Of a stretch of DNA of 64,000 nt, positions 53,682-63,285 are shown in pieces; the first letter of the stretch is position 1; every line of letters starts with the position of its first letter. The notes beneath the pieces are model-generated. The model was not told the origin of the DNA and searched no databases. It saw only the letters and a program-made list of their open reading frames with translations. Source of the DNA: Sphingomonas sp. Mn802worker (GTDB taxonomy: Bacteria; Pseudomonadota; Alphaproteobacteria; Sphingomonadales; Sphingomonadaceae); NCBI RefSeq assembly GCF_000382485.1, contig NZ_AORY01000021.1, forward strand, positions 1-64,000. Reading direction: 5' to 3'. The translations under genes were made by a program, and so were the position numbers.

Positions 53682-54290
53682 TCAGTCGCAACCCGCAGCG
53701 CCGGGGCATTTCTCCAGCGAGAGGATGCGATCGACGACGATCTCGTGTCCCGCCATGCCGAGATGACCATAATGGCCCGGATAGCGGGTCTTGCGGCCAA
53801 TGAAGTCGATCACCGCGCGTTGCTCGGCACGATGCCATCCGACCGGAACCTTGTCGCGGTCCACATCGAGCCAGATCGTGGCGGCGCGGGCACGCTCATA
53901 TTGCGCGCGCCACTCGGCCGGGGGCAGCTTGCCGTTTGGCCATGGGGGCGGTGTGCTACCGGCAGGGATGAATGCCTGCCCCTCGAAATAGTCGGCCCAT
54001 ATGCCGCGGAAGCGTTGCGGGCGCGTCATCTTGACGCATTTGGCGGTCGCTAGTCCGTGGATGACGCCATCGCGGTAGGTCGAGCAGGGGGACTCGCGTA
54101 CGAGGCGCTCGCCCAACCGATAGCAACCGCGTCCGATATCGGCTTCGGTGCATGGCACCGCGCGCAGTCGGGCACGCGCGCGGTCTTCCGCACGGGCGTA
54201 CACCTTCGGGTCGGGCAGCTCGTCCTGTGCCACCGCGGCGGAGCCCAAGGCGGCAACGGCGAACGCGGTAAGCAGGCGGTACCTGGGCAT
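53682..54290 (-). CDS. Conserved secreted hypothetical protein
   Basis: 202 residues with signal peptide MPRYRLLTAFAVAALGSAAVAQ. Six cysteines are scattered in the mature part (for example PCTEADIGRGC, ESPCSTYRDG, AKCVKM and a C-terminal KCPGAAGCD), so disulfides are likely. No domain recognised. It is a single gene between tRNA-Pro and a siderophore receptor. The base composition and a clean signal support a real gene. Function unknown. Confidence 0.7.
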   Translation of the reverse strand: MPRYRLLTAFAVAALGSAAVAQDELPDPKVYARAEDRARARLRAVPCTEADIGRGCYRLGERLVRESPCSTYRDGVIHGLATAKCVKMTRPQRFRGIWADYFEGQAFIPAGSTPPPWPNGKLPPAEWRAQYERARAATIWLDVDRDKVPVGWHRAEQRAVIDFIGRKTRYPGHYGHLGMAGHEIVVDRILSLEKCPGAAGCD

Positions 54291-54385
54291 CGTGCAATAC
54301 TCCCGGTGTCGACCGAACTCTGCGGCGTTCGACGATCACACGAGGATGCTGGACCGTCACCACCGAGCGGTCCAGCCCTGCCGCA

Positions 54386-56569
54386 TCAATACCGCACGCT
54401 GATCGTCCCCATCACCGTCCTGGGCGCGCCGTAATAGCCGCCGTCGAAATTGGTCGCGGTCAGGTATTTCGTGTTGGTCACGTTGCGCAGATTGACCGCG
54501 GCGGAGATGTTGGAGGTGAGGCTGTACGCCGCCAGCAGGTCGAGCAGCGCGTAATCGCCCTGGCGACCGAGCCCGGTCGGCGAGACGATGCGGCTCTGAT
54601 ATTGCGCGGCAGCACCCAGTTTCAGCGTCGGCAGCATCGGCAGCGTGTAGCTGACGTTGAGCCGCCCAGTGTTGCGCGCGACGTAGCGGCGCACGGGACG
54701 ACCCTCGGGGTCCTCGATCCGCATCAGCGTATAGCCGCCGGTCACCTGCAGGCCGGGGGCGAGCTGCCCGCCCACGTCTAGCTCAAGGCCCTGCGAGCGC
54801 GCATCGATGCCTTGGTAATAGGTCCGCGTGACGCCGCCCACGGTCTTGATCCCCGCGGCCTCGGCGGTGTTGTCCTGCCGCGTCTGAAATGCCGCCAGTG
54901 TCGCGTTCAGCCGGCCATCGAACCACTCGCCCTTCAGTCCGACCTCAAGATTCTCGCCCTCGATCGGATCGATGATGCGGTCGTTGATGTCGAGCAGCTG
55001 ATTCTGCGGATTGAAGATCGTCGCCCAGCTTCCGTAGATGCTCAAGTTGCGCGACAGGTCGATCGTCGTTCCGGCGAAGGGCAGGAAGCGCGTCGCGTCG
55101 AAGTCGGTGTTCGCGCCATAGGAAAAGCCGGTGCTCTTGGCGTGGGTCACGTTACCCCCGAACATCACCTTGACGCCGTCACCGGGGTTTAGCCGGACGA
55201 GGCCGTAGACCGTCTCGCGCCGCGTGTGCGTGTTCTGGCTCGACAACGGAGCAGTCGAGAAGGTCGTCGGGAAGTTGGGCAGCGGGAAGTTGCCCGCGAA
55301 CAGGTCGGGGTAGGGGAGGAGGTTCCCGATCGTGCTGTTATCGTAGCTGGAGAGCTGGACATATTCCTGCGCGCTGCGGTTCACGCCGATGTTGATCTCA
55401 TGCTCGCGCCCGCCAAGCGTTACCGGGCCGGTGATGTAGGCTTCCATCGTCAGGTTGCGCGTGGTCGCGCGGAACTTGCCCGGATAGCTCTGGATGCCTG
55501 CTTGCTGCCCGGTTGCGGGGTCGATCCCGATACCGCCCGGCGCACCGCGCAGCGGATTGCCAAACACGTAGAACAGGGTGTTGTTCTCGTCGGTCGCGCG
55601 GCGGATCGCGGAGGCGCGCGCGATCCAGCCGTTGCCGAAGCGGTGCGTGATGTCGCCGAAAATCTGCCGGTCAATAACGTTCCAGCTCGACCACTCGGGC
55701 GCGACGTTCGACGAGCGGTCGAAGTTGAGCGGCGTGCCGTCGGTGTAGGTCAGCGGGATCGCGCCCCACATGGCGCCGCGGCTCTTGTGATCCTGGTGGC
55801 CGTACCCGCCGCTCACCGTCGTGTTGGCGCCGAGATCAGCCTCGACGATGCCGTAGCCGACCCAGCGGCGCAGACCATAGCGGTCGAGGTAGCTGTCGCC
55901 GTCCTGATAGGCCCCGACCGCGCGCGCGCGGATGCTGCCGTCCTTGGTGATCGGCACGCTCAAGTCCGCCTCGCCACGATACTGGTCGAACGAGCCATAT
56001 TGTGCGGAGGCGCTAACCTGCAGGTCCTTGGTCGGGCGCTTGCGGATGAAGTTGACCACCGCCGACGGATTGCCGGTGGAGGACAGGAGCCCCGGCGCGC
56101 CGCGCACCACCTCGATATGATCGTAGAAGGCGGTGTCGATCGATCCGGTCTGGATCCCGAACGCGAACGGCACGCCGATGCCGTCGATCTGGAACGTCTG
56201 GATGTCGAACCCGCGTGCGGAGAAATAAACGCGGTCGGTCTCGCCCGCCTGCACGTTGATGCCGGGCACGGTGCCGAGCAAGGTGTTGACGTCGTTGAGC
56301 TGGAAATCCTCGATCTGCGCGCGCGTCACCACGCTGACCGACTGCGGCGTGTTGCGCAGCGACAGGTTCATCCGCGTCGCGGTGGTCTGCCCGGGGATGG
56401 TGTAATCCTGGCTGCCCTCGGTGCGCGCGCCGGTGACGACGATGTCCTCGGCGGTCTGGGTAGCGGTGGTGTCGGCGGGTGCTGCATCGGACGCCGGGAC
56501 GGGCTGGGCCGCGACGGCAATCGCGGTGGGATCGGCAGCCGCCATCAGGGCAGCGAGCAGGGCAGACAT
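54386..56569 (-). CDS. TonB-dependent siderophore receptor
   Basis: 727 residues. The plug domain has EDIVVTGART near the N-terminus, NTPQSVSVVTRAQIEDFQLNDVNTLLGTVPGINVQAGETDRVYFSARGFDIQTFQIDGIGV and GAPGLLSSTGNPSAVVNFIRKRP, all typical of the FhuA/FpvA-type siderophore receptor family. The 22-strand barrel ends GTISVRY with C-terminal aromatic Tyr. ATG 56569 gives a short signal-like start (SALLAALMAAADPTAIAVAAQ). A Fur-box-like site lies about 55 nt upstream. It imports a ferric siderophore; which one is unknown. Confidence 0.92.
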   Translation of the reverse strand: MSALLAALMAAADPTAIAVAAQPVPASDAAPADTTATQTAEDIVVTGARTEGSQDYTIPGQTTATRMNLSLRNTPQSVSVVTRAQIEDFQLNDVNTLLGTVPGINVQAGETDRVYFSARGFDIQTFQIDGIGVPFAFGIQTGSIDTAFYDHIEVVRGAPGLLSSTGNPSAVVNFIRKRPTKDLQVSASAQYGSFDQYRGEADLSVPITKDGSIRARAVGAYQDGDSYLDRYGLRRWVGYGIVEADLGANTTVSGGYGHQDHKSRGAMWGAIPLTYTDGTPLNFDRSSNVAPEWSSWNVIDRQIFGDITHRFGNGWIARASAIRRATDENNTLFYVFGNPLRGAPGGIGIDPATGQQAGIQSYPGKFRATTRNLTMEAYITGPVTLGGREHEINIGVNRSAQEYVQLSSYDNSTIGNLLPYPDLFAGNFPLPNFPTTFSTAPLSSQNTHTRRETVYGLVRLNPGDGVKVMFGGNVTHAKSTGFSYGANTDFDATRFLPFAGTTIDLSRNLSIYGSWATIFNPQNQLLDINDRIIDPIEGENLEVGLKGEWFDGRLNATLAAFQTRQDNTAEAAGIKTVGGVTRTYYQGIDARSQGLELDVGGQLAPGLQVTGGYTLMRIEDPEGRPVRRYVARNTGRLNVSYTLPMLPTLKLGAAAQYQSRIVSPTGLGRQGDYALLDLLAAYSLTSNISAAVNLRNVTNTKYLTATNFDGGYYGAPRTVMGTISVRY

Positions 56570-56621
56570 GGTGTTCCTCCAAGAACCTTATAGCGGCCTC
56601 TTGGCGGTGATCGTCAGCTAA

Positions 56622-56640
56622 TGCAAGTGACTATCAATAA
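56622..56640 (-). promoter_or_regulatory. Fur-box-like site upstream of siderophore receptor
   Basis: TGCAAGTGACTATCAATAA resembles the alphaproteobacterial Fur/Irr-type operator (TGCAANTNANTCTCANT). It lies about 55-70 nt upstream of the siderophore receptor start, where iron-dependent repression would be expected. Confidence 0.5.
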
Positions 56641-56779
56641 CACGTGAGCGTTTGCTCGGGCAACGATAAGGCGTCAATCGCAACCTACCAGCCACGACTG
56701 TAGGGGAGAACCAACGGAGTCTTAACAATCGACGTTTTACCTGCGGCCATGTGGCTTACGCCTGTGAGGGAGAGCTGAC

Positions 56780-57106
56780 ATGCAGGTGCATCAAGCTGGA
56801 TTGGTAGGGTACAAATCCGTTCTCGATCGGAATACCGGCACTCCGCATTGTAAATTAGCGCCGCTTCGATACGTCGCCCTCATGCCCGACTCTAAACCTG
56901 TACCGGAAACGTCGACGCACTGGTCGGACGAAAGGCTCTTGGCTGAATGGATCAAGAGTGACGCTGGGCCAACTGATCCGCTAACCGACACGATTGCTTC
57001 GGAAATGCAAAAGCGTGGTTGGCACTCGGATGCGCCGCGATCGGGCGGATTTCGGACGAAATTGACGTCACTGATGCAAGCGGTTCGGCATCGTCTTAGT
57101 CGCTGA
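56780..57106 (+). CDS. Small hypothetical protein
   Basis: 108 residues, not recognised. GAGGGAGAG lies 6-7 nt before ATG 56780, a strong ribosome binding site, so I prefer it over the internal ATG at 56882. It has a charged helical middle (HWSDERLLAEWIKSD) and a basic C-terminus (RTKLTSLMQAVRHRLSR); no signal or membrane segment. Lower GC than its neighbours. Convergent with the large TonB receptor. Probably cytoplasmic. Confidence 0.55.
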   Translation: MQVHQAGLVGYKSVLDRNTGTPHCKLAPLRYVALMPDSKPVPETSTHWSDERLLAEWIKSDAGPTDPLTDTIASEMQKRGWHSDAPRSGGFRTKLTSLMQAVRHRLSR

Positions 57107-57210
57107 CAATGCCCATCAACGAGCGACCAGCCCAGATGCATCGGCACACGACATAGGCAGATTCTCGGAGTAGCCTTTAGCTACCGACTAACTTCGCCCT
57201 CTTAATCAAC

Positions 57211-57249
57211 AAAAAGGCCGCGTGAAGGGCGGGTAGCCCTTCACGCGGC
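57211..57249 (-). terminator. Strong Rho-independent terminator of TonB receptor gene
   Basis: Perfect 14-bp stem GCCGCGTGAAGGGC / GCCCTTCACGCGGC with a 5-nt loop; on the minus strand it is followed by TTTTT. It lies 54 nt downstream of the TonB receptor stop. Confidence 0.92.
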
Positions 57250-57302
57250 TGAGCGAACACTGCGAACGGGGTCTCGGTCGCCCGCAGGTATGTCGCCGGC
57301 GC

Positions 57303-60300
57303 CTAGAAGTGCACGCGCGCGCCGAAGGTGAAGTAGCGGCCCACCACGTCATAGGTGGTCGGGAAGGTGTTGCCGCTGTTGAATGCGGTGCCGCCCACGC
57401 CCGAGCCGACGATCGGCGGCTTCTTGTCGAGCAGGTTGTCGACGGTCAGCGACAGGTCGAGCTGGTCGTTGACCTGGAAACGCAGCGCCAGATCGAAGTA
57501 GTTATACGCGTCGATCGAGCGATACGCCGGCTGGATGCCCGCGGTCGGCACGCCGGTGTAGGTGACGCCGTTGATGACCACGGTCGAGCTGCCCGTCAGC
57601 GCCGGGTTCGGACCGCCCGGTTGCGCGGTCGTCAGCGGGGTGGTCGCAGTCGCGCGGTACGGCTCCAGATTCACGCCGTTGATGTGGCGCCACAGGATCG
57701 AGGCGTCGAACCCGCCGAGCGAGTAGGTCGCGCGTGCGTTCCACTTCCACTCAGGCCGCGGATTGGTGCAGTTGGTGCTGTAATAGCCCGTGCAGTCGCG
57801 GTTGATCGAGTTCGGTGTCGCCTGGAAGTGGTAATAATCGAGCCAGGTGGCGTTGAACCCGACGCTCAGCGCGCCGGCGTTGTTGAGGCCGAAGTCCTCC
57901 AGCGGAATGCGCTGCGCCACGCCGATGTCGATGCCCGCGGTGTGGATCACGCCCAGGTTCGACCCGCCCAGGATCACGCCCGGCGTCTCGCCCGCGCCGT
58001 TCAGCGTGCCGTTCAGCGGGTTGCGCTGAATGAGCTGGCAGAAGCCGTTGTACGCGAAGGTCGGGTTGAGCGCGGACGAGTAGCAGCCGTTCAGAATGTC
58101 ACCCTGCGCCGGCGTCGTGATCGCGTCGTCGACCTTGATGTTGAAGTAATCGACCGTCAGCGAGAAGCCCGGCAGCACGTCCTCGCGCGCGATCACCGCA
58201 CCCAGCGTATAGGTGCTGGCACGCTCGACGTTGAGGTTGGGGTTGCCCGAGGTCGTCACGTTGATCTGCGTCGACGAAGGCGGCGAGATGCTGCCGATCG
58301 TGCTCGCGGGTGCACCGGTTGCGACGCACAGCGCGGTCAGACCGGCGTTGCCGCTCGGCAACGCCAGCTGGCACGGATCGGTCGTCAGGTTGCTCAGTCC
58401 CTGCACCTGACTCTGGAACAGCTCGGAGATGTTGGGCGAGCGGACCGCCTTCTGGTACATGCCGCGGAACTTGAAGCCGCGCACCGGCTCGATGCTGCCG
58501 CCCGCCTTCCACGTCGTCGACCCGCCGGTGGTCGAGTAGTCGGAATAGCGGATGCCGCCTTCCGCGGTGACGCGGTAGAGGAACGGCACGTCGGCGATCA
58601 GCGGCACGATGATTTCGCCGAACGCTTCCTTCACGTCATACTGGCCGCGATCGGGCGGGGTCCGCGCGCCAGTGCCGAGCACCTCGCCCTGGATCTGCGA
58701 CGGGAAGTCGGGGAACGAGGCGGCCTCGATCTTGCGATACTCGCCACCGATGTTGAACCCGATCGGCGCGGAGGCGAACGGCGAGGCGAAGCGGCCGAAA
58801 TCGCCGGTGATGTTGCCGTTGACGACGGTCAGCCGTGTCTTGCGGCGGATACGCGCGTCGAGGTCGAAGAAGCCGATCATCGCGGGCGTGATCGAGCCTT
58901 CGGGACCGAACAGGTTGAGCGGTACGCAGCCGTTCGACGTGTCGGTGCAGACCGGCGTGCCGGCCGCGCTGTTGTACGACCGCAGCGCCTGCTGGACGCG
59001 GGTGAACGAGCCCCAGTTCTCGCGATCCTGGTTCTGCGTCGTCTCGCCGTACTGCGCCGAGAAGTCGTACTTCAGCCCGCTGACGATCTCACCGCGCAGG
59101 CCGGCCTGGACCTGGAACTGTTGCGATTCGATCGGATTGCCGCGCGGGCCGTATTCGGTGAAGCGACGCTGCGCGATCACTGGGATCTCGAGATAGCCGG
59201 GCGAGCCGGGTCCGCCACGCACCGCGGCTGCGGTCGCGCAGGCGGCTGCCGTGATGCCGCGTGCGGCGCACAACTGGTTGCGCGCGGCCGCGGGCAGGTA
59301 AGCGTTGTTGAGCGACAGCTGGTACGTGTTGGTGAAGGTCGCAGACGGCGCGAGCTGCAAGCGCACCTCGCTGCGCGTGTACATCGCCGAGGCGTACGCC
59401 TCGATGCCCGAGGTGATCTCGTAGCGGCCTTGCGCGAACACGTTGTAGCGGTCGATCGGCGTCTGGTAATAGGTGCCGATGTTCGAGTTATAGGTGTTGC
59501 CCGCGGTCGCACGGTCGAGCGCGCCCGTGGTCGGGTTGATGACCCCGCCGATCACGCCCTGCGCACCCGCGGTCGAACCGAAGAAGGCGTTGGCGTTGGG
59601 CGAGGTGAAGATCGTCGGCACCGATGCGGTCGATCCGCTGAACAGCCCCGTCACCGAGCTGATCGGGATCGTGCCCGATGCGCGGCTGGTGGTCAGCAGC
59701 TCAGCCGCCTTGGTGTAGCCCAGACCCAGCACGACGTTGCCGCGATCGTCGGCGAGGTTCGCACCGATCGTCAGGTCGGCCTTGAACTGGCGCGCGTCGC
59801 CGCGCTCCGAGATGCCGTATTGCGCGCGCGCATCGAAGCCGGTGAAGTTGCGCTTGGTGATGAAGTTGACCACGCCCGCAACAGCGTCGGCGCCGTAGAC
59901 GGTCGAGGCGCCGCCCGTCACGACATCGACACGCTCGAGCAGCGCGACCGGGATGACGTTGGTGTCGACGATGTTGTCGAGCCCGAACGGCACGATGCGG
60001 CGACCGTCGAGCAGCACCAGCGTGCGGTTGGTGCCGATGCCGCGGAGATCGATCGAGGACGATCCGTCAGAGCCGTTGTTGACCGCGCGACCCAGGTTCG
60101 GGCGCACCGCGGGCAGGCTGCGCAGCAGGTCGTCGGCGGTCGCGGGTTGGCGGAACGCGATCTCCGCGCCGCTGACGATGTTGACCGGGCTGGCGGTGGT
60201 CAGATCGGGGCGTGCGATGCGCGAACCGGTGACGACGACGTCGGCGTCCGGCTGCTGCGTCGTCTCTTCCTTCACCTCGGGCGCGGCCTCGGCCGGCTGG

Positions 60301-60389
60301 GTCACCTGCGCTGACGCGCCGGACGCCGCGGTGAACGCGCCCATCAACAACGTGGAGGCGAGCAGATAACGACGGATCGGTGATGCCAC
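57303..60389 (-). CDS. TonB-dependent receptor (large, oligosaccharide/peptide type)
   Basis: 1028 residues. Signal peptide MASPIRRYLLASTLLMGAFTAASGASAQ. TonB box-like DVVVTGSRI near residue 52, plug with LLRSLPAVRPNLGRAVNNGSDGSSSIDLRGIGTNRTLVLLDGRRIVPFG, and GASTVYGADAVAGVVNFITKRNFTGFDARAQYG. The barrel ends RYFTFGARVHF with aromatic C-terminus. This NSDGSSSIDLRGLG-type plug belongs to the large receptors expanded in sphingomonads and Caulobacter. I start at GTG 60389, which has AGGGGAA 7 nt upstream; GTG 60410 is the other choice. Ligand unknown. No partner transporter lies nearby. Confidence 0.93.
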   Translation of the reverse strand: MASPIRRYLLASTLLMGAFTAASGASAQVTQPAEAAPEVKEETTQQPDADVVVTGSRIARPDLTTASPVNIVSGAEIAFRQPATADDLLRSLPAVRPNLGRAVNNGSDGSSSIDLRGIGTNRTLVLLDGRRIVPFGLDNIVDTNVIPVALLERVDVVTGGASTVYGADAVAGVVNFITKRNFTGFDARAQYGISERGDARQFKADLTIGANLADDRGNVVLGLGYTKAAELLTTSRASGTIPISSVTGLFSGSTASVPTIFTSPNANAFFGSTAGAQGVIGGVINPTTGALDRATAGNTYNSNIGTYYQTPIDRYNVFAQGRYEITSGIEAYASAMYTRSEVRLQLAPSATFTNTYQLSLNNAYLPAAARNQLCAARGITAAACATAAAVRGGPGSPGYLEIPVIAQRRFTEYGPRGNPIESQQFQVQAGLRGEIVSGLKYDFSAQYGETTQNQDRENWGSFTRVQQALRSYNSAAGTPVCTDTSNGCVPLNLFGPEGSITPAMIGFFDLDARIRRKTRLTVVNGNITGDFGRFASPFASAPIGFNIGGEYRKIEAASFPDFPSQIQGEVLGTGARTPPDRGQYDVKEAFGEIIVPLIADVPFLYRVTAEGGIRYSDYSTTGGSTTWKAGGSIEPVRGFKFRGMYQKAVRSPNISELFQSQVQGLSNLTTDPCQLALPSGNAGLTALCVATGAPASTIGSISPPSSTQINVTTSGNPNLNVERASTYTLGAVIAREDVLPGFSLTVDYFNIKVDDAITTPAQGDILNGCYSSALNPTFAYNGFCQLIQRNPLNGTLNGAGETPGVILGGSNLGVIHTAGIDIGVAQRIPLEDFGLNNAGALSVGFNATWLDYYHFQATPNSINRDCTGYYSTNCTNPRPEWKWNARATYSLGGFDASILWRHINGVNLEPYRATATTPLTTAQPGGPNPALTGSSTVVINGVTYTGVPTAGIQPAYRSIDAYNYFDLALRFQVNDQLDLSLTVDNLLDKKPPIVGSGVGGTAFNSGNTFPTTYDVVGRYFTFGARVHF

Positions 60390-60781
60390 TGATTGTTCCC
60401 CTCTCGTCACCCCCCGGTGACGGCATGTTGCGACCGTTTCGGCCTGAGAGAGGTGATGTTGCAGCGGCGATGGCGACGCAACGATGATGTGAATGAGAAC
60501 ACGTCTTTATAAACTAATGTGTCATCTATGACACAAAATAAGCAATAATCATTGCCCTATTAGCATCGAAGGCAACAATATTCCAAAATAGTATGGATTG
60601 CTGTCCAGGTAAGTCACCGTGACGTAATGGCAAGTAGCTGATTACAATCACGATTATCCAGTATGGTGACGATTAGGGTGGCGTCCGGCAGCACGCAGGT
60701 CCGGGAAAAGGGGCGACCCACCTCCCCGGGCATCATGGCTGGGTGGAATGTCGTCGTGCGGACGCGGGTCGGCCAGCGATG
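60390..60781. other. AT-rich upstream region of TonB receptor
   Basis: 392 nt without a gene, AT-rich from 60480 to 60660. It contains the 18-bp palindrome described separately and many potential -10/-35 hexamers. It probably holds the regulated promoter of the receptor gene. The part from 60660 rightward is high-GC and is likely only the 3' flank of the DUF3147-like gene. Confidence 0.5.
60518..60535. promoter_or_regulatory. Palindromic operator candidate upstream of TonB receptor
   Basis: TGTGTCAT-CT-ATGACACA, a perfect 8-bp dyad with a 2-bp centre, in an AT-rich promoter region 129 nt upstream of the receptor start. The symmetry suggests a dimeric repressor; no regulator gene is adjacent. 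Confidence 0.6.
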
Positions 60782-61087
60782 CTACAACCGCAGCCCGAAC
60801 CGCGGACCGAACCAGGTAAGGATCGCGTACAGGATGATCGCCAGTACGCATCCCGCGACAAGCGCAGGCCAGAACCCCATTCCCCGGTTAAGCAGCGCGG
60901 GGATCAGCAGGAACATCGGCAAGGACGGCAGCACGTACCAGAAGGTCGCCGTTGAATGCAGCGCCATGTTGGCGCGGTCGGGCTTCTCGTTCCACAGCCA
61001 GATCATGCCCAGCACCGACACCAGCGGCAGCGAAGCGATAAGCGCGCCCGAGATGGTGGCTTTGACCGCGAGCCAGAGCATCAACAC
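60782..61087 (-). CDS. DUF3147-like small membrane protein
   Basis: 101 residues, three to four hydrophobic segments: AVKATISGALIASLPLVSVLGMIWLW, FWYVLPSLPMFLLIPALL and GFWPALVAGCVLAIILYAIL. The pattern, including IASLPLVS and WYVLPSLPMFLLIPALL, fits DUF3147, a family of unknown function. The protein is short and has no other domain. It is a single gene on the minus strand with no obvious operon partner. Inner-membrane location predicted. Confidence 0.8.
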   Translation of the reverse strand: MLMLWLAVKATISGALIASLPLVSVLGMIWLWNEKPDRANMALHSTATFWYVLPSLPMFLLIPALLNRGMGFWPALVAGCVLAIILYAILTWFGPRFGLRL

Positions 61088-61230
61088 CTCCTATCGGTGA
61101 TCGCGCGTTTCTCGCCGTGTCGGCGCATCGACCGGATCAACCCGCCGTGAAGCACGAAGCGACAGGACGGCATACAGGTCGCGATCGCGGGTGGGGGAGG
61201 TCAGCAGCACGCCGGCTCCCCCCACGTTCA

Positions 61231-61395
61231 TTACCCCTCGTTCGCCGCCTTGAACTTCGCGGTGCGGGCGGCGCGGTCGGCCATCTGGAGCCAGGCGCTT
61301 TCGGAGCGACGGCAGCGTTCGCGGACGTGGTGGAGCGTCGCGGCGTCGGCGTCGCGGGCGCAGGATGCGGCCTGTTCGCGGTAATAGCTTTCCAT
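61231..61395 (-). CDS. Small hypothetical protein (54 residues)
   Basis: MESYYREQAASCARDADAAT is the start; the remainder (LHHVRERCRRSESAWLQMADRAARTAKFKAANEG) forms a charged amphipathic helix. AGGGGAG lies 6 nt upstream of ATG 61395, a near-ideal ribosome binding site. Two Cys residues. It follows the LOV kinase gene by 37 nt on the same strand, so it may be its co-transcribed partner. Small proteins of this composition are known in sphingomonads without an assigned function. Confidence 0.65.
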   Translation of the reverse strand: MESYYREQAASCARDADAATLHHVRERCRRSESAWLQMADRAARTAKFKAANEG

Positions 61396-61432
61396 CTGCA
61401 CTCCCCTTCTTGGTCGTCGTTATGCGCTCATG

Positions 61433-63076
61433 TCATCCACCGTGCGTGCCGACCCCGGTCGGGCCGTCGATCACGCGGCGCACCTTGGTGGCGAGCTCGG
61501 TGCGCTTGTACGGTTTCTGGATCAGCTCGAACTCTGCGCCGCGTGCGTCGACGCGCTCGATCGAGGATTCGGCGTAGCCGGTGGTCAGCAGCACGTTGAT
61601 CCGCGGGCGACGCCGCTTGACCTCGCGCGCCAGCATCACGCCGTTCATCCCGCCCGGCATGATCAGGTCGCTGAACAGCAGGTCGATCTTCGCGCCCGCA
61701 CCGTCGAGGATTGCCAGTGCTTGGTCAGCGTTCTCCGCGCGCAGCACGGTATAGCCGAACTCGGTCAGCACCGCCTCGGCATAGTCGCCGACGTCGACCT
61801 GATCCTCGACCACCAGCACGGTCTCGTTGCCGTGCTTGTCCGCCATCGATCGCTGCGGCTGCGCGCCCTCGGGCTCGACCTTGGCCGCCTCGCAGGGGAA
61901 GAGCATCCGCACGGTCGTGCCGTGGCCTTCCTCCGAATAGAGCCGGAGCGACCCGCCCGATTGCTTCATGAAGCCGTAGACCATCGACAGCCCGAGCCCA
62001 GTGCCCTTGCCCTGGTCCTTGGTGGTGAAGAACGGCTCGGTCACGCGCGTCAGGATTTCGGGGCTCATACCCGTGCCCTGGTCGGCGATCGTCAGCATGA
62101 CGTAATCGCCGGGTTCGAGCTCGCCAAAGCCCTTGTCGCCCGCCTCGAGCGTGCGGTTGGCGGCTTCGATCGTGATCGTGCCGCCATTGGGCATCGCATC
62201 GCGTGCGTTGAGCAGCACGTTGATGATCGCGAGCTCGGCCTGCGTTGGGTCGATCCGCGCGTTGCACGTCTTTTCGGCGTGGCGGATGTCGATGCGGATC
62301 GCGCCGCCCGCGGTGCGTTCGATCAGCGGCTGCAACTGGTCGAGCAGGTCGACGATGTTGACCACGCGGCCCTGCAGCTTCTGCTTGCGCGAGAAGGCGA
62401 GCAATTGCTGCGTCAGCGTGGCCCCACGCTCGGCCGCCTGCATCACCGCGCGGATCGAGCGTGCGGCCTTGGCGCGGTCGAACTCGCCCGGCTTCTCCAG
62501 GTTGTTGAGCACGATGTCGCCGAAACCCTGGATCACGGTCAGCAGGTTGTTGAAATCGTGCGCGACCCCGCCGGTCAGCTGACCGACCGCCTCCATCTTC
62601 TGCGCCTGCCGCAGGCCTTCCTCCGCGTCACGTCGACGCGTCACGTCCAATTGCGAGGCGAAGAAGTAGATCAGCTTGCCCGCCGCATCGAACACCGGCG
62701 AGATGAACAGCGCGTTCCAGAACGAGGCGCCGTTTTTCTTGTAGTTCAGGATCTCGACCGACGTTTCGCGCCGTTGCTCGATCGCGCGGCGCACCTCGGA
62801 CAAGGTGTCGCGGTCGGTGTCGGGTCCCTGCAACAGCCGGCAATTGCGTCCGACCAGTTCGTCCCAGCCATATCCCGTCATGTTGATGAACGCCGGGTTG
62901 GCGAAGACGATCGGATTGTCGTGCTTGTTCGGATCGGTGACGATCATCGGCATCCGTGTCGTCTTCACCGCCGCGAAGAAGATGGTGTTGTGATCGTCGT
63001 CCATGTCGTGACTGGGCGTGTTGGCCAGGTAGGGGGGCGGGCCGCCGGGCGGGGTTTCACTCGTCTCGTCGGCCAT
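61433..63076 (-). CDS. LOV-domain hybrid histidine kinase (blue-light sensor)
   Basis: 547 residues. A LOV/PAS domain (~30-150) carries GRNCRLLQG with the flavin-adduct Cys79, plus [18 protein letters not shown], so blue light via FMN is the predicted input. The histidine kinase has [14 protein letters not shown] (phospho-acceptor His173), N-box [16 protein letters not shown]-boxes ADQGTGMS and [14 protein letters not shown]. The C-terminal receiver has VLVVEDQ and phospho-acceptor Asp470 in [14 protein letters not shown] 63076 follows AGGAAC. Receiver fusions of this HWE-unlike type usually signal to a separate response regulator, none of which is nearby. Confidence 0.95.
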   Translation of the reverse strand: MADETSETPPGGPPPYLANTPSHDMDDDHNTIFFAAVKTTRMPMIVTDPNKHDNPIVFANPAFINMTGYGWDELVGRNCRLLQGPDTDRDTLSEVRRAIEQRRETSVEILNYKKNGASFWNALFISPVFDAAGKLIYFFASQLDVTRRRDAEEGLRQAQKMEAVGQLTGGVAHDFNNLLTVIQGFGDIVLNNLEKPGEFDRAKAARSIRAVMQAAERGATLTQQLLAFSRKQKLQGRVVNIVDLLDQLQPLIERTAGGAIRIDIRHAEKTCNARIDPTQAELAIINVLLNARDAMPNGGTITIEAANRTLEAGDKGFGELEPGDYVMLTIADQGTGMSPEILTRVTEPFFTTKDQGKGTGLGLSMVYGFMKQSGGSLRLYSEEGHGTTVRMLFPCEAAKVEPEGAQPQRSMADKHGNETVLVVEDQVDVGDYAEAVLTEFGYTVLRAENADQALAILDGAGAKIDLLFSDLIMPGGMNGVMLAREVKRRRPRINVLLTTGYAESSIERVDARGAEFELIQKPYKRTELATKVRRVIDGPTGVGTHGG

Positions 63077-63285
63077 CAATGTTCCTGGGGCATACGTGTA
63101 GGCAAACCCCGAAGTGCCGGCCCTTGGCCGCACCAACCAACATAAGTTGGGATTGTTCCCGAACGCGCATGATTTCGCGCAAGTGCATGGCCGCGGCTGG
63201 CTTTTCTCTCGGGTCCGATGCAGCGGGGGAACGCTTCGCGCAGCCCGGTCTTTAACGTGCATCAGCTTTACGGTCCCGGATTTGC

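Noticed and set aside
57309..60314. 1001-codon open frame on the plus strand opposite the large TonB receptor
   Set aside because: Arg/Asp/Ala-rich composition without domains is typical of antisense frames in high-GC DNA; the minus strand encodes an obvious receptor.
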